Below the pieces are notes generated by a model that ran no database searches, was not told the DNA's origin, and saw nothing but the letters and a program-made list of their open reading frames with translations. From the IMG/VR virus record IMGVR_UViG_3300042898_001706, positions 1 through 25,163 of that record: a stretch of 25,163 nucleotides of DNA, one strand, 5' to 3'. Below, in pieces: positions 1-7,496 of this stretch. Position numbers and translations under genes: made by a program. The stretch is from a virus. Every line of letters begins with the position of its first letter. Within the stretch, counting starts at the first letter, position 1.

Positions 1-48
1 CGGACTTTTTTTCATCCAAATAGGAGAAACGGAGTTTCGCAGAATTAA

Positions 49-486
49 CTATAGCGTATTGCATATCTTATCCAACTCAAACGGTAAAACAATAGAGTCA
101 AGATTAAATAGGTTCTTGATGAACCTTTGGTGATGCTCGGACCTTACGATGAGCTTCAGCTTAGATAACGTCTCGTATGTTTTGACAAAGTCATATGGCT
201 TCATCAAAAAGGCCAGATCCATCATATAATACGCTTTTTTGGCCCTTATGGTTGTCATTTTGAGTATATCGGCTGACATTAGGCAAGTCGCCACTAGAGT
301 CCAATCATATGCATTGGCGATCTCTGTGATATTCATGATGGAGAAATCGGCTGGCAGAACCTGAGAGCTTAGGTTCACATAGAAGAGAGAGGCTTCGCCC
401 AGTCCCCTAGCCTTCTTGTTCAGTTCCTCGAACACCATTATGGATCGTTCTGAAAAGTTAGTATCGGCTACTATTAAACCAAGCAT
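49..486 (-). CDS. Glycosyltransferase-like phage protein (145 aa)
   Basis: Probably a glycosyltransferase-related protein of unknown substrate. The protein has an N-terminal hydrophobic strand (MLGLIVADTNF) and, at about residues 86-125, the pattern YYMMDLAFL followed by LKLIVRSEHHQRFIKNLFN. I recognise this pattern from the N-terminal half of GT-B-like proteins in large phages; that link is from memory and weak. There is no signal peptide or membrane segment. The ATG start follows GAGG with about 7 bases of spacing. Its start overlaps the end of the upstream gene by 13 bases, so it is the last complete gene of the glycan cluster in this window. At 145 aa it is too short for a complete GT-B enzyme, so it may be one domain, a partner of the next protein, or a degenerate copy. 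Confidence 0.6.
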   Translation of the reverse strand: MLGLIVADTNFSERSIMVFEELNKKARGLGEASLFYVNLSSQVLPADFSIMNITEIANAYDWTLVATCLMSADILKMTTIRAKKAYYMMDLAFLMKPYDFVKTYETLSKLKLIVRSEHHQRFIKNLFNLDSIVLPFELDKICNTL

Positions 487-1163
487 TTTTTGTCCTCTAA
501 TATCTTTTTGGCCACTGCAGAAAACCCTAAATCATTAATGATCTGAGCCAGTCTGTCAAAATTTGTATGACCAGCAAAAATGCTGGTCTTGGACATAGTA
601 TGCTTAAATTTTTTGCCCTTAATCCCCTTGATCGCTTCAGATATGAACTCTTCTTTTGTCGAAAACTTTAGGGGGTTCCCATCTCCGGCGATTATGTCCA
701 GCTCTCTATATCCGATATCTGATCTAGGAATCGGCGAGACTTTAGCCGTCTTATAGATGGACCAACACTCGCCAATCTGGATAGAGCCAGAATAGCACGG
801 TAAAAGAGAAGCTGATCCAAAGAAGTTCCTCACATTGTATCCGAGTCGATATAGGTCCAACAATGAAGAGTCCATATCGGATATTGGACCAATGTATGAG
901 ATATCGGACTCATATTTTGGTGTATTGTGTGGCTCAGTATAGGATATTAGATTGATGAACGGGCGGATAGAGCCAATTTTGCTGAGGTCATATGCTCCGG
1001 GCGTCTTTTCTGGCTCATCAGTGAATACCAAGTCTGCACCGAAATCAGAAACTGATTGGCCATCGTATTTGGTCATGAATCCGACTTCCATAAGACTCTT
1101 TAGTGGAGCCATCAGGGTATGAATTCTAAAGTCATTTTTAGATGTTATCACTAGCGTTTTCAT
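474..1163 (-). CDS. CgeB/GT-B-like glycosyltransferase-related protein (229 aa)
   Basis: Likely a glycosyltransferase-like protein of the GT-B/CgeB type; donor and acceptor are unknown. Visible features are an N-terminal Rossmann-like strand (MKTLVITSKND), a central SDISYIGPISD segment like the domain junction of CgeB-type proteins, and ECWSIYKTAKVSPIP followed by GYRELDIIAGDGNPL. The last resembles the C-terminal sugar-nucleotide site of GT-B enzymes, where a conserved acidic residue and a G-[GD]-x-P turn occur. The protein is shorter than usual (350-400 aa is common), so it may work with the 145-aa protein downstream. The start overlaps the nucleotidyltransferase stop by 26 bases, which points to one transcript. 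The Shine-Dalgarno sequence is weak (GGAG about 14 bases upstream), so translation may be coupled to the gene in front. Confidence 0.6.
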   Translation of the reverse strand: MKTLVITSKNDFRIHTLMAPLKSLMEVGFMTKYDGQSVSDFGADLVFTDEPEKTPGAYDLSKIGSIRPFINLISYTEPHNTPKYESDISYIGPISDMDSSLLDLYRLGYNVRNFFGSASLLPCYSGSIQIGECWSIYKTAKVSPIPRSDIGYRELDIIAGDGNPLKFSTKEEFISEAIKGIKGKKFKHTMSKTSIFAGHTNFDRLAQIINDLGFSAVAKKILEDKKCLV

Positions 1164-1785
1164 AGTCTTTATTTATCTCCACTGTTTTAACACCATCATA
1201 GACAATAGACATCGTAATCTCTTTTAAGAGCATATTGATGTACTCAAAAGTCATCTTGTTGTTTCTGAACGAGTTTATCGTTCTCTTAGCGATCTGAAAG
1301 TCCTTTTTGCAGATATAGGCTATTTGGCCCCACTTCTCTGGAAGACCATAGGACAAATGGATAACCATTCCATCTGAATATGCGACTCCGACACTTTTCT
1401 TGTCATCATTTGACGACAGCACCAGAGATGACCTATTCGAGCAACACAGACTCGCCTCATTGAAAATCATGTCTCCATGAATGATATAGACTGCGTCATG
1501 CCTTATTGCATTTATGGCTAGCCTGAGACTCTCGGTCTGGCTAGTTAGCTTGTAGTTATAGTTGAGCAGAACACGAATGTCATACTCTCTTTTACTGATG
1601 TGTTTGACGATCCTGTCATGGCCAACACCAGTTACGACAAGAATATCTGCCTTCTTGTCAAACTTCTGTATAGTTTTGATCTGATGGTCTAGTACAGTCA
1701 GTCCATTATACTCTAATAGGGCCTTTGCCCCTCTAGTCTGCATCGACCTTCCTGCCCCAGCAGAAAGCAATATATAGGTGCTCAT
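1138..1785 (-). CDS. MobA/GlmU-like nucleotidyltransferase (215 aa)
   Basis: Predicted NTP_transf_3-type nucleotidyltransferase (GT-A fold), an enzyme that joins an NTP to a sugar phosphate, phosphocholine or similar small molecule. The signature is at the N terminus: LLSAGAGRSMQTRGAKALLEY (residues 6-26) matches LxAGxGxRMxxxxPKxLLxxxG, except that Ala replaces the usual Pro before the conserved Lys. The metal-binding Asp is probably in YIIHGDMIF (around residues 99-107). The length of 215 aa is normal for a single-domain member. The start lies in an ATGA overlap with the stop of the preceding gene. Surrounded by glycosyltransferase-like genes, it probably makes an activated sugar or alcohol-phosphate donor for them. 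The exact substrate cannot be read from the sequence; CTP- and UTP-using relatives are equally possible. Confidence 0.8.
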   Translation of the reverse strand: MSTYILLSAGAGRSMQTRGAKALLEYNGLTVLDHQIKTIQKFDKKADILVVTGVGHDRIVKHISKREYDIRVLLNYNYKLTSQTESLRLAINAIRHDAVYIIHGDMIFNEASLCCSNRSSLVLSSNDDKKSVGVAYSDGMVIHLSYGLPEKWGQIAYICKKDFQIAKRTINSFRNNKMTFEYINMLLKEITMSIVYDGVKTVEINKDYENASDNI

Positions 1786-2150
1786 ATTACAATCTTAAAA
1801 ATTGGGCGAGGAATATAGGAAATGACATTATTCTTGCAGATTTCCTCTAGTGGGTTTTTGGTTTTGCATTCCACCAGTAGAGATGTCTTATAGAGCATTC
1901 CGGGATACGTTGTCCTTATTGACGGGAACATGCTGTGCAGGGAGTAAGTACCATACTGGTCGAAATAGTCGCCATAATAGGCGGCTGCATCTTTGAGCCA
2001 AGGTCTTGGATCTTCTGCCAATTCACCCAGAGTTATATCTATCGCATAGTCGCCCTGTAGCTCGCTATACTCTTTGAGAATAACGACCTCATCGACAAAT
2101 GGACTAGTCTTAGGAGCTTTGTCCCGAAATGTATAGCCGATAATCTTCAT
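1782..2150 (-). CDS. Hypothetical protein in glycan cluster (122 aa)
   Basis: I do not recognise this family. The open frame reaches an ATG at 2180, but the ATG at 2150 (protein begins MKIIGYTFRDK) is preferred because GGAAAG precedes it with 8 bases of spacing and the 2180 start has no ribosome site. The protein is soluble, rich in Tyr and Pro, and ends in a beta-like YIPRPIFKIVI. The N-terminal strand MKIIGYTF is compatible with a Rossmann- or GT-A-like start, but no catalytic motif is visible. It overlaps the 3' end of the GT2-like gene by 41 bases and joins the nucleotidyltransferase through ATGA, so it is very likely co-translated with the glycan genes. Confidence 0.55.
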   Translation of the reverse strand: MKIIGYTFRDKAPKTSPFVDEVVILKEYSELQGDYAIDITLGELAEDPRPWLKDAAAYYGDYFDQYGTYSLHSMFPSIRTTYPGMLYKTSLLVECKTKNPLEEICKNNVISYIPRPIFKIVI

Positions 2151-2823
2151 CGATTTCTTTCCAGTCTTTTGTGGCACCATTTATTTCGAGCAATGTCTCG
2201 TGGATATTTCCCATTTGTCCTTTGAGTAACTTATATGCAACCGCCATATAGCTAATGATTCCGGTTGTAGCTAGATGTTTGCTCATCTTGTAATTGATAG
2301 AGTAGTTCAAGGCATTAAGCATGTCCCTATCTACTCTATCGCCAGATTTGATGAAAAAGATCCAGCCATTTTTGGATCTCTTAAACGCCTCATCGCATCC
2401 AGAGCCGCTATATAGAGATTCAACCAACATGATACAGGAGAATCTTTGTGGGCCGAATTTCTTGGACCATTTGTCGTAACCCTCAAGCAAATTTTTGGTT
2501 GTATGACATACTATAACCCTCGGAGGCTTGGGAGTGTCAAGATTATAGATATCTTCTAGGGTTTGGTCCAGATCATCACCTTCATCATGCATTACCACAA
2601 TGTTAGACTTGATATAGACGTCTTTTTCGATATCCTCAGTCGGTTCAGATCTTCGCCACATGCAAAGTCTATCAACCTTGTAGAAGGTAGACTCTTCGTC
2701 TTGGTATCTAGATAGTTCTTCTCCGGCATCTCTGAATCTCTCAAGAATAAGTAGTTTGCATCCAGTCTGTACTTTCCCGTGCATTTCCTTAAATACGCAG
2801 TCTTTACATGTTGTACTAATCAT
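2110..2823 (-). CDS. GT2-like protein with N-terminal cysteine cluster (237 aa)
   Basis: Possibly a family-2-like glycosyltransferase domain behind a small cysteine module. The start is taken at 2823 (MISTTCKDCVFKE) because GGAGGA lies about 9 bases upstream; the frame runs 12 codons further without a better site. Numbered from this start, four cysteines at about 6, 9, 21 and 54 (CKDC, QTGC, RLC) could bind zinc or an Fe-S cluster. The rest follows a GT2-like outline: NIVVMHDEGDDLDQTLEDI, VIVCHTTKN, then NGWIFFIKSGDRVDRDML at the place where GT2 enzymes carry the DxD metal site. Here the motif reads SGDR, so activity is uncertain. It overlaps the GT4 gene stop by 8 bases and the next gene by 41, inside the glycan operon. 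Confidence 0.6.
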   Translation of the reverse strand: MISTTCKDCVFKEMHGKVQTGCKLLILERFRDAGEELSRYQDEESTFYKVDRLCMWRRSEPTEDIEKDVYIKSNIVVMHDEGDDLDQTLEDIYNLDTPKPPRVIVCHTTKNLLEGYDKWSKKFGPQRFSCIMLVESLYSGSGCDEAFKRSKNGWIFFIKSGDRVDRDMLNALNYSINYKMSKHLATTGIISYMAVAYKLLKGQMGNIHETLLEINGATKDWKEIDEDYRLYISGQSS

Positions 2824-4468
2824 TGAGCCAGTCCTCCGATTGTAGTTTCCTCTTGCCACATCTCACGCTTTCCCAGAAATTGAATGTCTCAGCCTTGCCC
2901 TTGAACATTTTGATAACGTGGTCTTTGCTGAAATCTACAAAAGGAACCCTATTAAAGTAAGAGTTCTCCGAGTAGAAGAAACCACATGGATTGGGCTTAT
3001 AGGATTTGAAGTTCAGATCTCTAAGTAGGCAGTTGGCCTCATATGAGTTAATCAGGTTAGAATGGGGCAAGTAGGAAGAAATAGCCCAGTCAAGAAAATC
3101 CTTATTGTTGGTGAAATTCGGGATTTTGTCATCCGGGATCTTGATTTGTCTAAATGGTTTATCCCAAGCCCCCTTTGGAGACTGGTCGAGTGAAACCATC
3201 CACTTTCCGACTACTTCGTCCCAATTGAAGTTGCGAGAGTACTCAGACAAAGTCTTCTCAGATATCGCCGCCCTATCACTCTCCGGTAAAGAGAAAAACA
3301 TCTTCCAATAGGAGACAACCTCGTCTATCTCTGGAATTGCTCGATAGCACCCAGTTTCAAGCTCTAGGACCTTTGCCCTGAGTGGAATTGGGAATCCGCC
3401 AATTTTACGGACGATGGATTCCATTGCGGAATAGTCAGTAGACATAACTGGTACTCCACAAGCAGCCGCTTCAAGCTGGCCTATGCCCATTCCCTCGCTA
3501 TTGCTATACTGGATGTATAGATCGAATAGGTTGTATATCTTAGCCAACTCAGCGGTCGTAGCACCATTACTTACACTAGATAGCTTTGCTGCATACTTCT
3601 TACAATTTTTACATTGCTTGATCGTATCGCTAAATTTGCTGATTGATAATTTGCCGCATTCTTCGCAGGCATAGCTGAATAGGACCCGAGATGATATACC
3701 GTACTTCATCATCAATTGTGGAAGGTCCCAACCATTGTCTGGGTACGACGTATGGCAATAGAGATAAGTCTTTTCATCTCCGGTAGTGGCTAGATAAAGA
3801 GCGAAGGCCTCTAGGAGGTCGGGGAAGAGCTTTCGTCTCTGATTCCGCATGACCGTCCCAATAATCTTCCAATCGGGATCTAGGCCCATAGAGAGCCTAT
3901 GAGCGACCTTGTTGGGGACTGGCTTGAACTCGTCAGCGGCACACATCGTGACAGAGCCTATCAGATTCACCGAATCACCAGCTTGCTCCTTGATGACCCC
4001 CTCGGCCCACTCTGAGAGAGTGTAGAAGTAGTCAGCATCGGCAAATTGATTAATCCATTCTGGATTTTGTGGGGCTGAGTCCACCGTACTGGCCCAAGAC
4101 CAAGAGAAGAATGGCCTAAATGGCGAATGTTTCACCCAAGAGTCCATCCATGGGTCTTTCTGCATTATAAGGCAGTCTGGCTTAAAATCTAGGCAAGCCC
4201 TTTCAAATCTCCATGCTCCAAACTGGTTGGCCGGATTAGAGGCATATATCTGCCTTACCTCGTCTGAGTCTGTCTTAGACGGAGCCATTGGATAATTCTT
4301 CCAAGGGATCTCTTTACGTCTTTCATCATCGGCAGATCCGTAGCAGGAGATCTCGGCTACTTCATATTTCCCGGTGGCGATAAGCCGCCTGATAAGCTCG
4401 CGGCCATAAGAGGCGTAGCCTGTATTTAGATAGGAAGCCTCAGACCCAACTAGCACTCTTTTGAGCAT
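2816..4468 (-). CDS. GT4-type glycosyltransferase with internal zinc ribbon (550 aa)
   Basis: Predicted retaining GT-B glycosyltransferase that transfers a sugar from a nucleotide donor; acceptor unknown. The N-terminal domain begins with LVGSEASYLNTGYASYGREL, a glycine-rich opening like other GT4 enzymes. The donor-site domain contains IGTVMRNQRRKLFPDLLEAF (212-231) and the diagnostic SEGMGIGQLEAAACGVPV (324-341), giving the E-x7-E pair at E325 and E333. Between these, residues 268-289 hold CxxC...CxxC (C268, C271, C286, C289), a zinc-ribbon-like insert not usual in GT4. A C-terminal extension of about 100 residues after residue 450 is unassigned. The ATG follows GGAG with 5 bases of spacing and overlaps the sigma-factor stop by 19 bases. 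It is the largest enzyme of the glycan cluster and probably the main transferase. Confidence 0.85.
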   Translation of the reverse strand: MLKRVLVGSEASYLNTGYASYGRELIRRLIATGKYEVAEISCYGSADDERRKEIPWKNYPMAPSKTDSDEVRQIYASNPANQFGAWRFERACLDFKPDCLIMQKDPWMDSWVKHSPFRPFFSWSWASTVDSAPQNPEWINQFADADYFYTLSEWAEGVIKEQAGDSVNLIGSVTMCAADEFKPVPNKVAHRLSMGLDPDWKIIGTVMRNQRRKLFPDLLEAFALYLATTGDEKTYLYCHTSYPDNGWDLPQLMMKYGISSRVLFSYACEECGKLSISKFSDTIKQCKNCKKYAAKLSSVSNGATTAELAKIYNLFDLYIQYSNSEGMGIGQLEAAACGVPVMSTDYSAMESIVRKIGGFPIPLRAKVLELETGCYRAIPEIDEVVSYWKMFFSLPESDRAAISEKTLSEYSRNFNWDEVVGKWMVSLDQSPKGAWDKPFRQIKIPDDKIPNFTNNKDFLDWAISSYLPHSNLINSYEANCLLRDLNFKSYKPNPCGFFYSENSYFNRVPFVDFSKDHVIKMFKGKAETFNFWESVRCGKRKLQSEDWLND

Positions 4469-4890
4469 ATTAACTCCCCAACCTTGATTAGCCGACTTTT
4501 TACTTCTTTCAATGGTAGCTGTAATCGTCTAGCCACTTCTCTTTTACTGTGGCCTTCTGAGAGCATCCTGACCATCTCCGCATCCTCGGGACATAAGTCT
4601 GGCAAAGATTCCCAGAGTTGTGGCTCATCACTTAAACCAAGCCCACTTGGAAGGATCGTATTGGTAAAAGTCTTGTTATGTCTTTTGACGAACTTGACCA
4701 TATCCCTTCGGACGCACAGAGTGAAGAATGTACTCCTTTGTGATCTGATTGGGTCAAACTTTTTTTCAAGCCTTATAGCCGACTGCAAACCTATCTGGAA
4801 GAGGTCTTTAAAGTCATATAGGTGGGTCTTCCTATAGAGAGAGTGTGCAAGATCGGCTATAAGGGCTTCATATTTTTCGAGGATATCCAT
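4450..4890 (-). CDS. Small sigma-70-family RNA polymerase sigma factor (146 aa)
   Basis: Predicted phage sigma factor that would redirect host RNA polymerase, possibly to late promoters. From the ATG at 4890 the protein has a region-2-like block, DFKDLFQIGLQSAIRLEKKF (about 26-45), followed by TFFTLCVRRDMVKFVKRH, the helix that reads the -10 element. A region-4-like helix-turn-helix closes the protein: EDAEMVRMLSEGHSKREVAR followed by RLQLPLKEVKSRL (about 98-130). At 146 aa it lacks regions 1 and 3, the size class of phage late sigma factors such as T4 gp55. A TTG at 4923 is in frame, but the ATG is preferred because GGAG precedes it with 5 bases of spacing and it avoids overlap with the exonuclease gene. 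Target promoters are unknown; a candidate box is noted near 20401. Confidence 0.8.
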   Translation of the reverse strand: MDILEKYEALIADLAHSLYRKTHLYDFKDLFQIGLQSAIRLEKKFDPIRSQRSTFFTLCVRRDMVKFVKRHNKTFTNTILPSGLGLSDEPQLWESLPDLCPEDAEMVRMLSEGHSKREVARRLQLPLKEVKSRLIKVGELICSKEC

Positions 4891-4907
4891 AGAGACTCCG
4901 TCTGGTA

Positions 4908-5561
4908 CTAGAGGGCGAAACAATTTTCGAACTTGACAGTACCTACGGCTTTGCGGATTAGTCGCATTGATTTAATGAGAACTTCCGCTGTCATGATTAC
5001 GTCGCCGAGAGCATCGTGGGATTCTCCTTTGTCTTTCCAGCCCATGTGCTTTCTGATGAGTGAGTCAGCAGATAGACGAGTGACGTTCTTATCGTTCTCG
5101 AAAAATAAAAACATTAGTTGGAGAACATCTATCGATATTGACGGATGAAATGGGCTAGATAGTCCAGTTCTTGCCAAATCTCTTTTTAGGATTGGCGTAT
5201 CGTAGTTATTGATATTATAGCCCGCTGGTATAGGACTTTTCCATTTCGTTTTACCGTAATTGTGAGTATTCACATATGAAACAAAATTAGAGATTCCAGT
5301 CTCTAAGGTTACTCCCTTCTCAGCCAAAAGAGCATGACCCTTTTTATGGATATTAATAGCTCCGTCAGTTAATTCTTGTAGCCCAGCCTTAGCACACTCT
5401 TCTCCATATAGTGGCTTGATGAGAACATCAAATTCACTACCTTCGATGATCTCTAATCTCCTAGCATCAACACATACAGCACCAATTTGTACCACCTGTG
5501 CCGTACTAGTATCAATTCCGCTCGTCTCCAAATCGTATACGATTATGTTCTCGTAGTTAAT
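4908..5561 (-). CDS. DnaQ-like DEDD exonuclease, apparent ATT start (217 aa)
   Basis: Predicted 3'-5' exonuclease of the DnaQ/RNase T superfamily. The catalytic set is visible when numbered from an ATT at 5561: D10 and E12 in VYDLETSG, D121 in NNYDTPIL, and H182 and D187 in SHDALGD (DEDDh type). The only conventional start in frame is a TTG at 5531, which would begin inside VYDLETSG and remove the first catalytic Asp. Upstream there is no ATG, GTG or TTG before the TAG at 5631-5633. ATT at 5561 gives INYENIIVYDLE and is preceded by AGGAG with 7 bases of spacing, so a rare ATT start is the best reading. It lies between the Fe-S nuclease and the sigma gene, and could proofread, trim ends or degrade host DNA. 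Confidence 0.85.
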   Translation of the reverse strand: MNYENIIVYDLETSGIDTSTAQVVQIGAVCVDARRLEIIEGSEFDVLIKPLYGEECAKAGLQELTDGAINIHKKGHALLAEKGVTLETGISNFVSYVNTHNYGKTKWKSPIPAGYNINNYDTPILKRDLARTGLSSPFHPSISIDVLQLMFLFFENDKNVTRLSADSLIRKHMGWKDKGESHDALGDVIMTAEVLIKSMRLIRKAVGTVKFENCFAL

Positions 5562-5572
5562 TGTAATGCTCC

Positions 5573-6616
5573 TTATTCTTTTGGTTCTAAAATTACGTCC
5601 TGCCTGCCGCCCCCAGAATACACCTTCATTCTACTGAGATCGGCATACTTAGCTGTTACAGCGTCCATTCCGATTCTCTCAATCTCATTTCTCATAAAGA
5701 TGCAGGCTGGCACGTCTGGGGAAATCTCTGGAATGATTTGGGAAAAAGCACATAGATGTTTGCACTTGAAATGATTGCAGGTTTTGCTGATTACCCTTGG
5801 AAACTTATCGTCTCTGATAGTCTCGAATTGTTCCCGAATCATAAGCTCAGCCTTTTTGAAATCCTTATCATCAAAAGCGAAAGTGAACACTCCACCCGGA
5901 ACTAAGACCTTGTCGATGGTATGATCATTAATGTAGTAAATCGAAATATAGAAGTGCCTGTCCGGATATTTAAGTCTGAGAGCATAGTAGTATAGGAGAA
6001 GTTGCTTATCCTCAGCTAAGCAGTCATAGGTTTTGACCTTGTCTGTCGCCCAATTATACCTACGTCCCGTTTTGTAATCCATAATATGGAAGAAGATATC
6101 ATCTTCTTTTACAATCAAGTCAACTGTCCCTTTGAGTCCTAGTCGCCCCTCAATTACTTCATCACCGACCTTATAGGAATACTTGGCCCAGTCGTGCGGC
6201 ACCTCGACTTCGAAGAACTCTTCTACGGCATGGACGTTTTGATTTAGTGGATTCATTTCCCCATCGAAACGGGTAATTGCAAGATGTGTCCATTCTAATG
6301 TCAGTTTCTTAGAATTAGGAGGCATAATACCCGGAAACAGCTTCTCATAGTGGGCATGGGATATCTCGTTGAAGTATTCTATTGAACATTTTGAGAAGTT
6401 GATTTTGCCGAATTCTTCATCAATAAAACTTCGCTTTTTCTTAAGATGAGCCATTCTCTGTTTGCCAAGCAATTCGAGACTCTTATGGACTACCGAGCCC
6501 ATAGTACTTTTGCCATTTTGTCTATCTTGCATACCTAGCACATAAGTAAACAGATATTTTTGCGGACAAAGTTGGTATGACCCAATTGATGAGCTTCTAA
6601 GATAGGTTAGTAACAT
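5573..6616 (-). CDS. PD-(D/E)XK nuclease, RecB/AddB/Cas4-like with Fe-S cysteines (347 aa)
   Basis: Predicted DNA exonuclease of the RecB/Cas4 nuclease family. Core residues are H44 (GSVVHKSLEL), D166 (GLKGTVDLIV), and D180 with K182 in HIMDYKTGRR, which is the D...(D/E)xK metal site. Gln and Tyr motif residues follow in EDKQLLLYYYAL. Cysteines C17 (YQLCPQKY) and C280, C285, C289 (CNHFKCKHLC) have the split 1+3 arrangement that holds a 4Fe-4S cluster in AddB and Cas4. The length of about 350 aa suits a free-standing phage nuclease without a helicase domain. The ATG follows GGG with about 5 bases of spacing and overlaps the HNH gene by 20 bases. Next to a DEDD exonuclease and downstream of the recombination genes, it probably resects DNA ends or degrades host DNA. 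It is not associated with a CRISPR array here. Confidence 0.88.
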   Translation of the reverse strand: MLLTYLRSSSIGSYQLCPQKYLFTYVLGMQDRQNGKSTMGSVVHKSLELLGKQRMAHLKKKRSFIDEEFGKINFSKCSIEYFNEISHAHYEKLFPGIMPPNSKKLTLEWTHLAITRFDGEMNPLNQNVHAVEEFFEVEVPHDWAKYSYKVGDEVIEGRLGLKGTVDLIVKEDDIFFHIMDYKTGRRYNWATDKVKTYDCLAEDKQLLLYYYALRLKYPDRHFYISIYYINDHTIDKVLVPGGVFTFAFDDKDFKKAELMIREQFETIRDDKFPRVISKTCNHFKCKHLCAFSQIIPEISPDVPACIFMRNEIERIGMDAVTAKYADLSRMKVYSGGGRQDVILEPKE

Positions 6617-7496
6617 CTGTACCCTTATTAAATTCAGCTATTACTTTACACCAATTTATTAGCTCTGTGTCGGTCATATCCATCTTCATCTGGTTCACAT
6701 CTCTGTGAATCCATTGGACATTATCCTCTGTATAGTGACCCAAGCTATTAATTCGATCTAGAGATGCGGTCCTTACGTCGGTATCCCACAGTAGGTAGAT
6801 ATCGACGCCACTTATGGCACATTTTCCGTTCTGCTTCAGGAATAAGTTATAGGCAAATTCTTTCGTTATACACATCGAAATATTTCTTTGCCTAGCCCCA
6901 CTCTTAACTCCATCCCAATATTTTGATGAGAAGAATTCCCCTCGTTTACTTCTACGGGCTCTTTTCATCTTATCTGAAATTGTGACATCTCTTATGGGTA
7001 TCTCGTGATATAGGAGCCATCTTTTTACTACTGCCTTACTTTTATTACCAGCCACTTTAGCCACATCTGATAATGGTAAATTCTGTTTGACATAATATTC
7101 TTCTAGAAACTCTTTAGTATAAATATTCCCAGAATCATGTTTGCCGCTTCTGTATATCTTGAATTTTCTCAGATATTGGCTGACCGAGTTACTGGAACTT
7201 ATACTATTTTCTCTTGCAATTTGCTGTACACTCTTTTTCAGAGTAACATATTCTCGCTTTAGAAAGTCTTCAGTAAGAATGTCTCTAACATTATTCCCAG
7301 ACCAATTTCCGTGGCTGTAGTTAATATTCTTAGCGAATTCGGCAGGAGTCCTTCTGGGAATTTTGTGCTTTCCTAAATATTCATAGACTGACCTACTACA
7401 ACAATCAACCATAGAAGCTATTTGTTCTGCCGACTTATTATCAGCAACATAGGCTTTAGTCAAAAATTCTTTGCTCAGTATCGATTCTAATCCCAT
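6597..7496 (-). CDS. HNH-type homing endonuclease-like protein with three HTH-like repeats (299 aa)
   Basis: Predicted free-standing HNH endonuclease, probably a homing element. The C-terminal third (about 215-285) has the phage HNH pattern: KCAISGVDI, SLDRINSLGHYTEDNVQWIH, then DVNQMKMDMT. D247, H254, N259, H264 and N268 are candidate active-site residues. The N-terminal part holds three tandem copies of a roughly 40-residue unit (about 8-48, 73-117 and 126-169). Each contains F-L-x4-Y-V, a helix-turn-helix-like centre (EQIASMV, QQIAREN, SDVAKVA) and a closing YL-x-K-x-KIP/IY motif; these probably bind the target DNA. The gene starts in a TAATG overlap with the dNMP kinase stop and overlaps the nuclease gene at its end, so it looks like an insertion that kept operon coupling. 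An intron association is not visible: both flanking genes appear complete. Confidence 0.82.
   Translation of the reverse strand: MGLESILSKEFLTKAYVADNKSAEQIASMVDCCSRSVYEYLGKHKIPRRTPAEFAKNINYSHGNWSGNNVRDILTEDFLKREYVTLKKSVQQIARENSISSSNSVSQYLRKFKIYRSGKHDSGNIYTKEFLEEYYVKQNLPLSDVAKVAGNKSKAVVKRWLLYHEIPIRDVTISDKMKRARRSKRGEFFSSKYWDGVKSGARQRNISMCITKEFAYNLFLKQNGKCAISGVDIYLLWDTDVRTASLDRINSLGHYTEDNVQWIHRDVNQMKMDMTDTELINWCKVIAEFNKGTDVTNLS

Noticed and set aside
1-15. Possible start of another minus-strand gene (ATG at 15, five codons MKKSP)
   Set aside because: Only 15 bases are visible and there is no Shine-Dalgarno sequence; too little to call.
26-40. Inverted repeat GAAAC-TCC-GTTTC downstream of the last gene as a terminator
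   Set aside because: The stem is only 5 bp and no T-run follows on the coding strand.
3105-3311. Plus-strand ORFs across the window (for example 3105-3311, 4484-4837, 7569-7877, 10098-10478)
   Set aside because: All lie opposite well-supported minus-strand genes, have no family-like motifs and unusual composition; they are antisense shadows.
5573-6616. Cas4 and a CRISPR system
   Set aside because: The nuclease has Cas4/AddB-like Fe-S cysteines, but there is no cas1, cas2 or repeat array; such nucleases are common in phages on their own.
6597-7496. A group I intron hosting the HNH gene
   Set aside because: Both flanking genes are complete and overlap it directly, leaving no room for intron RNA.
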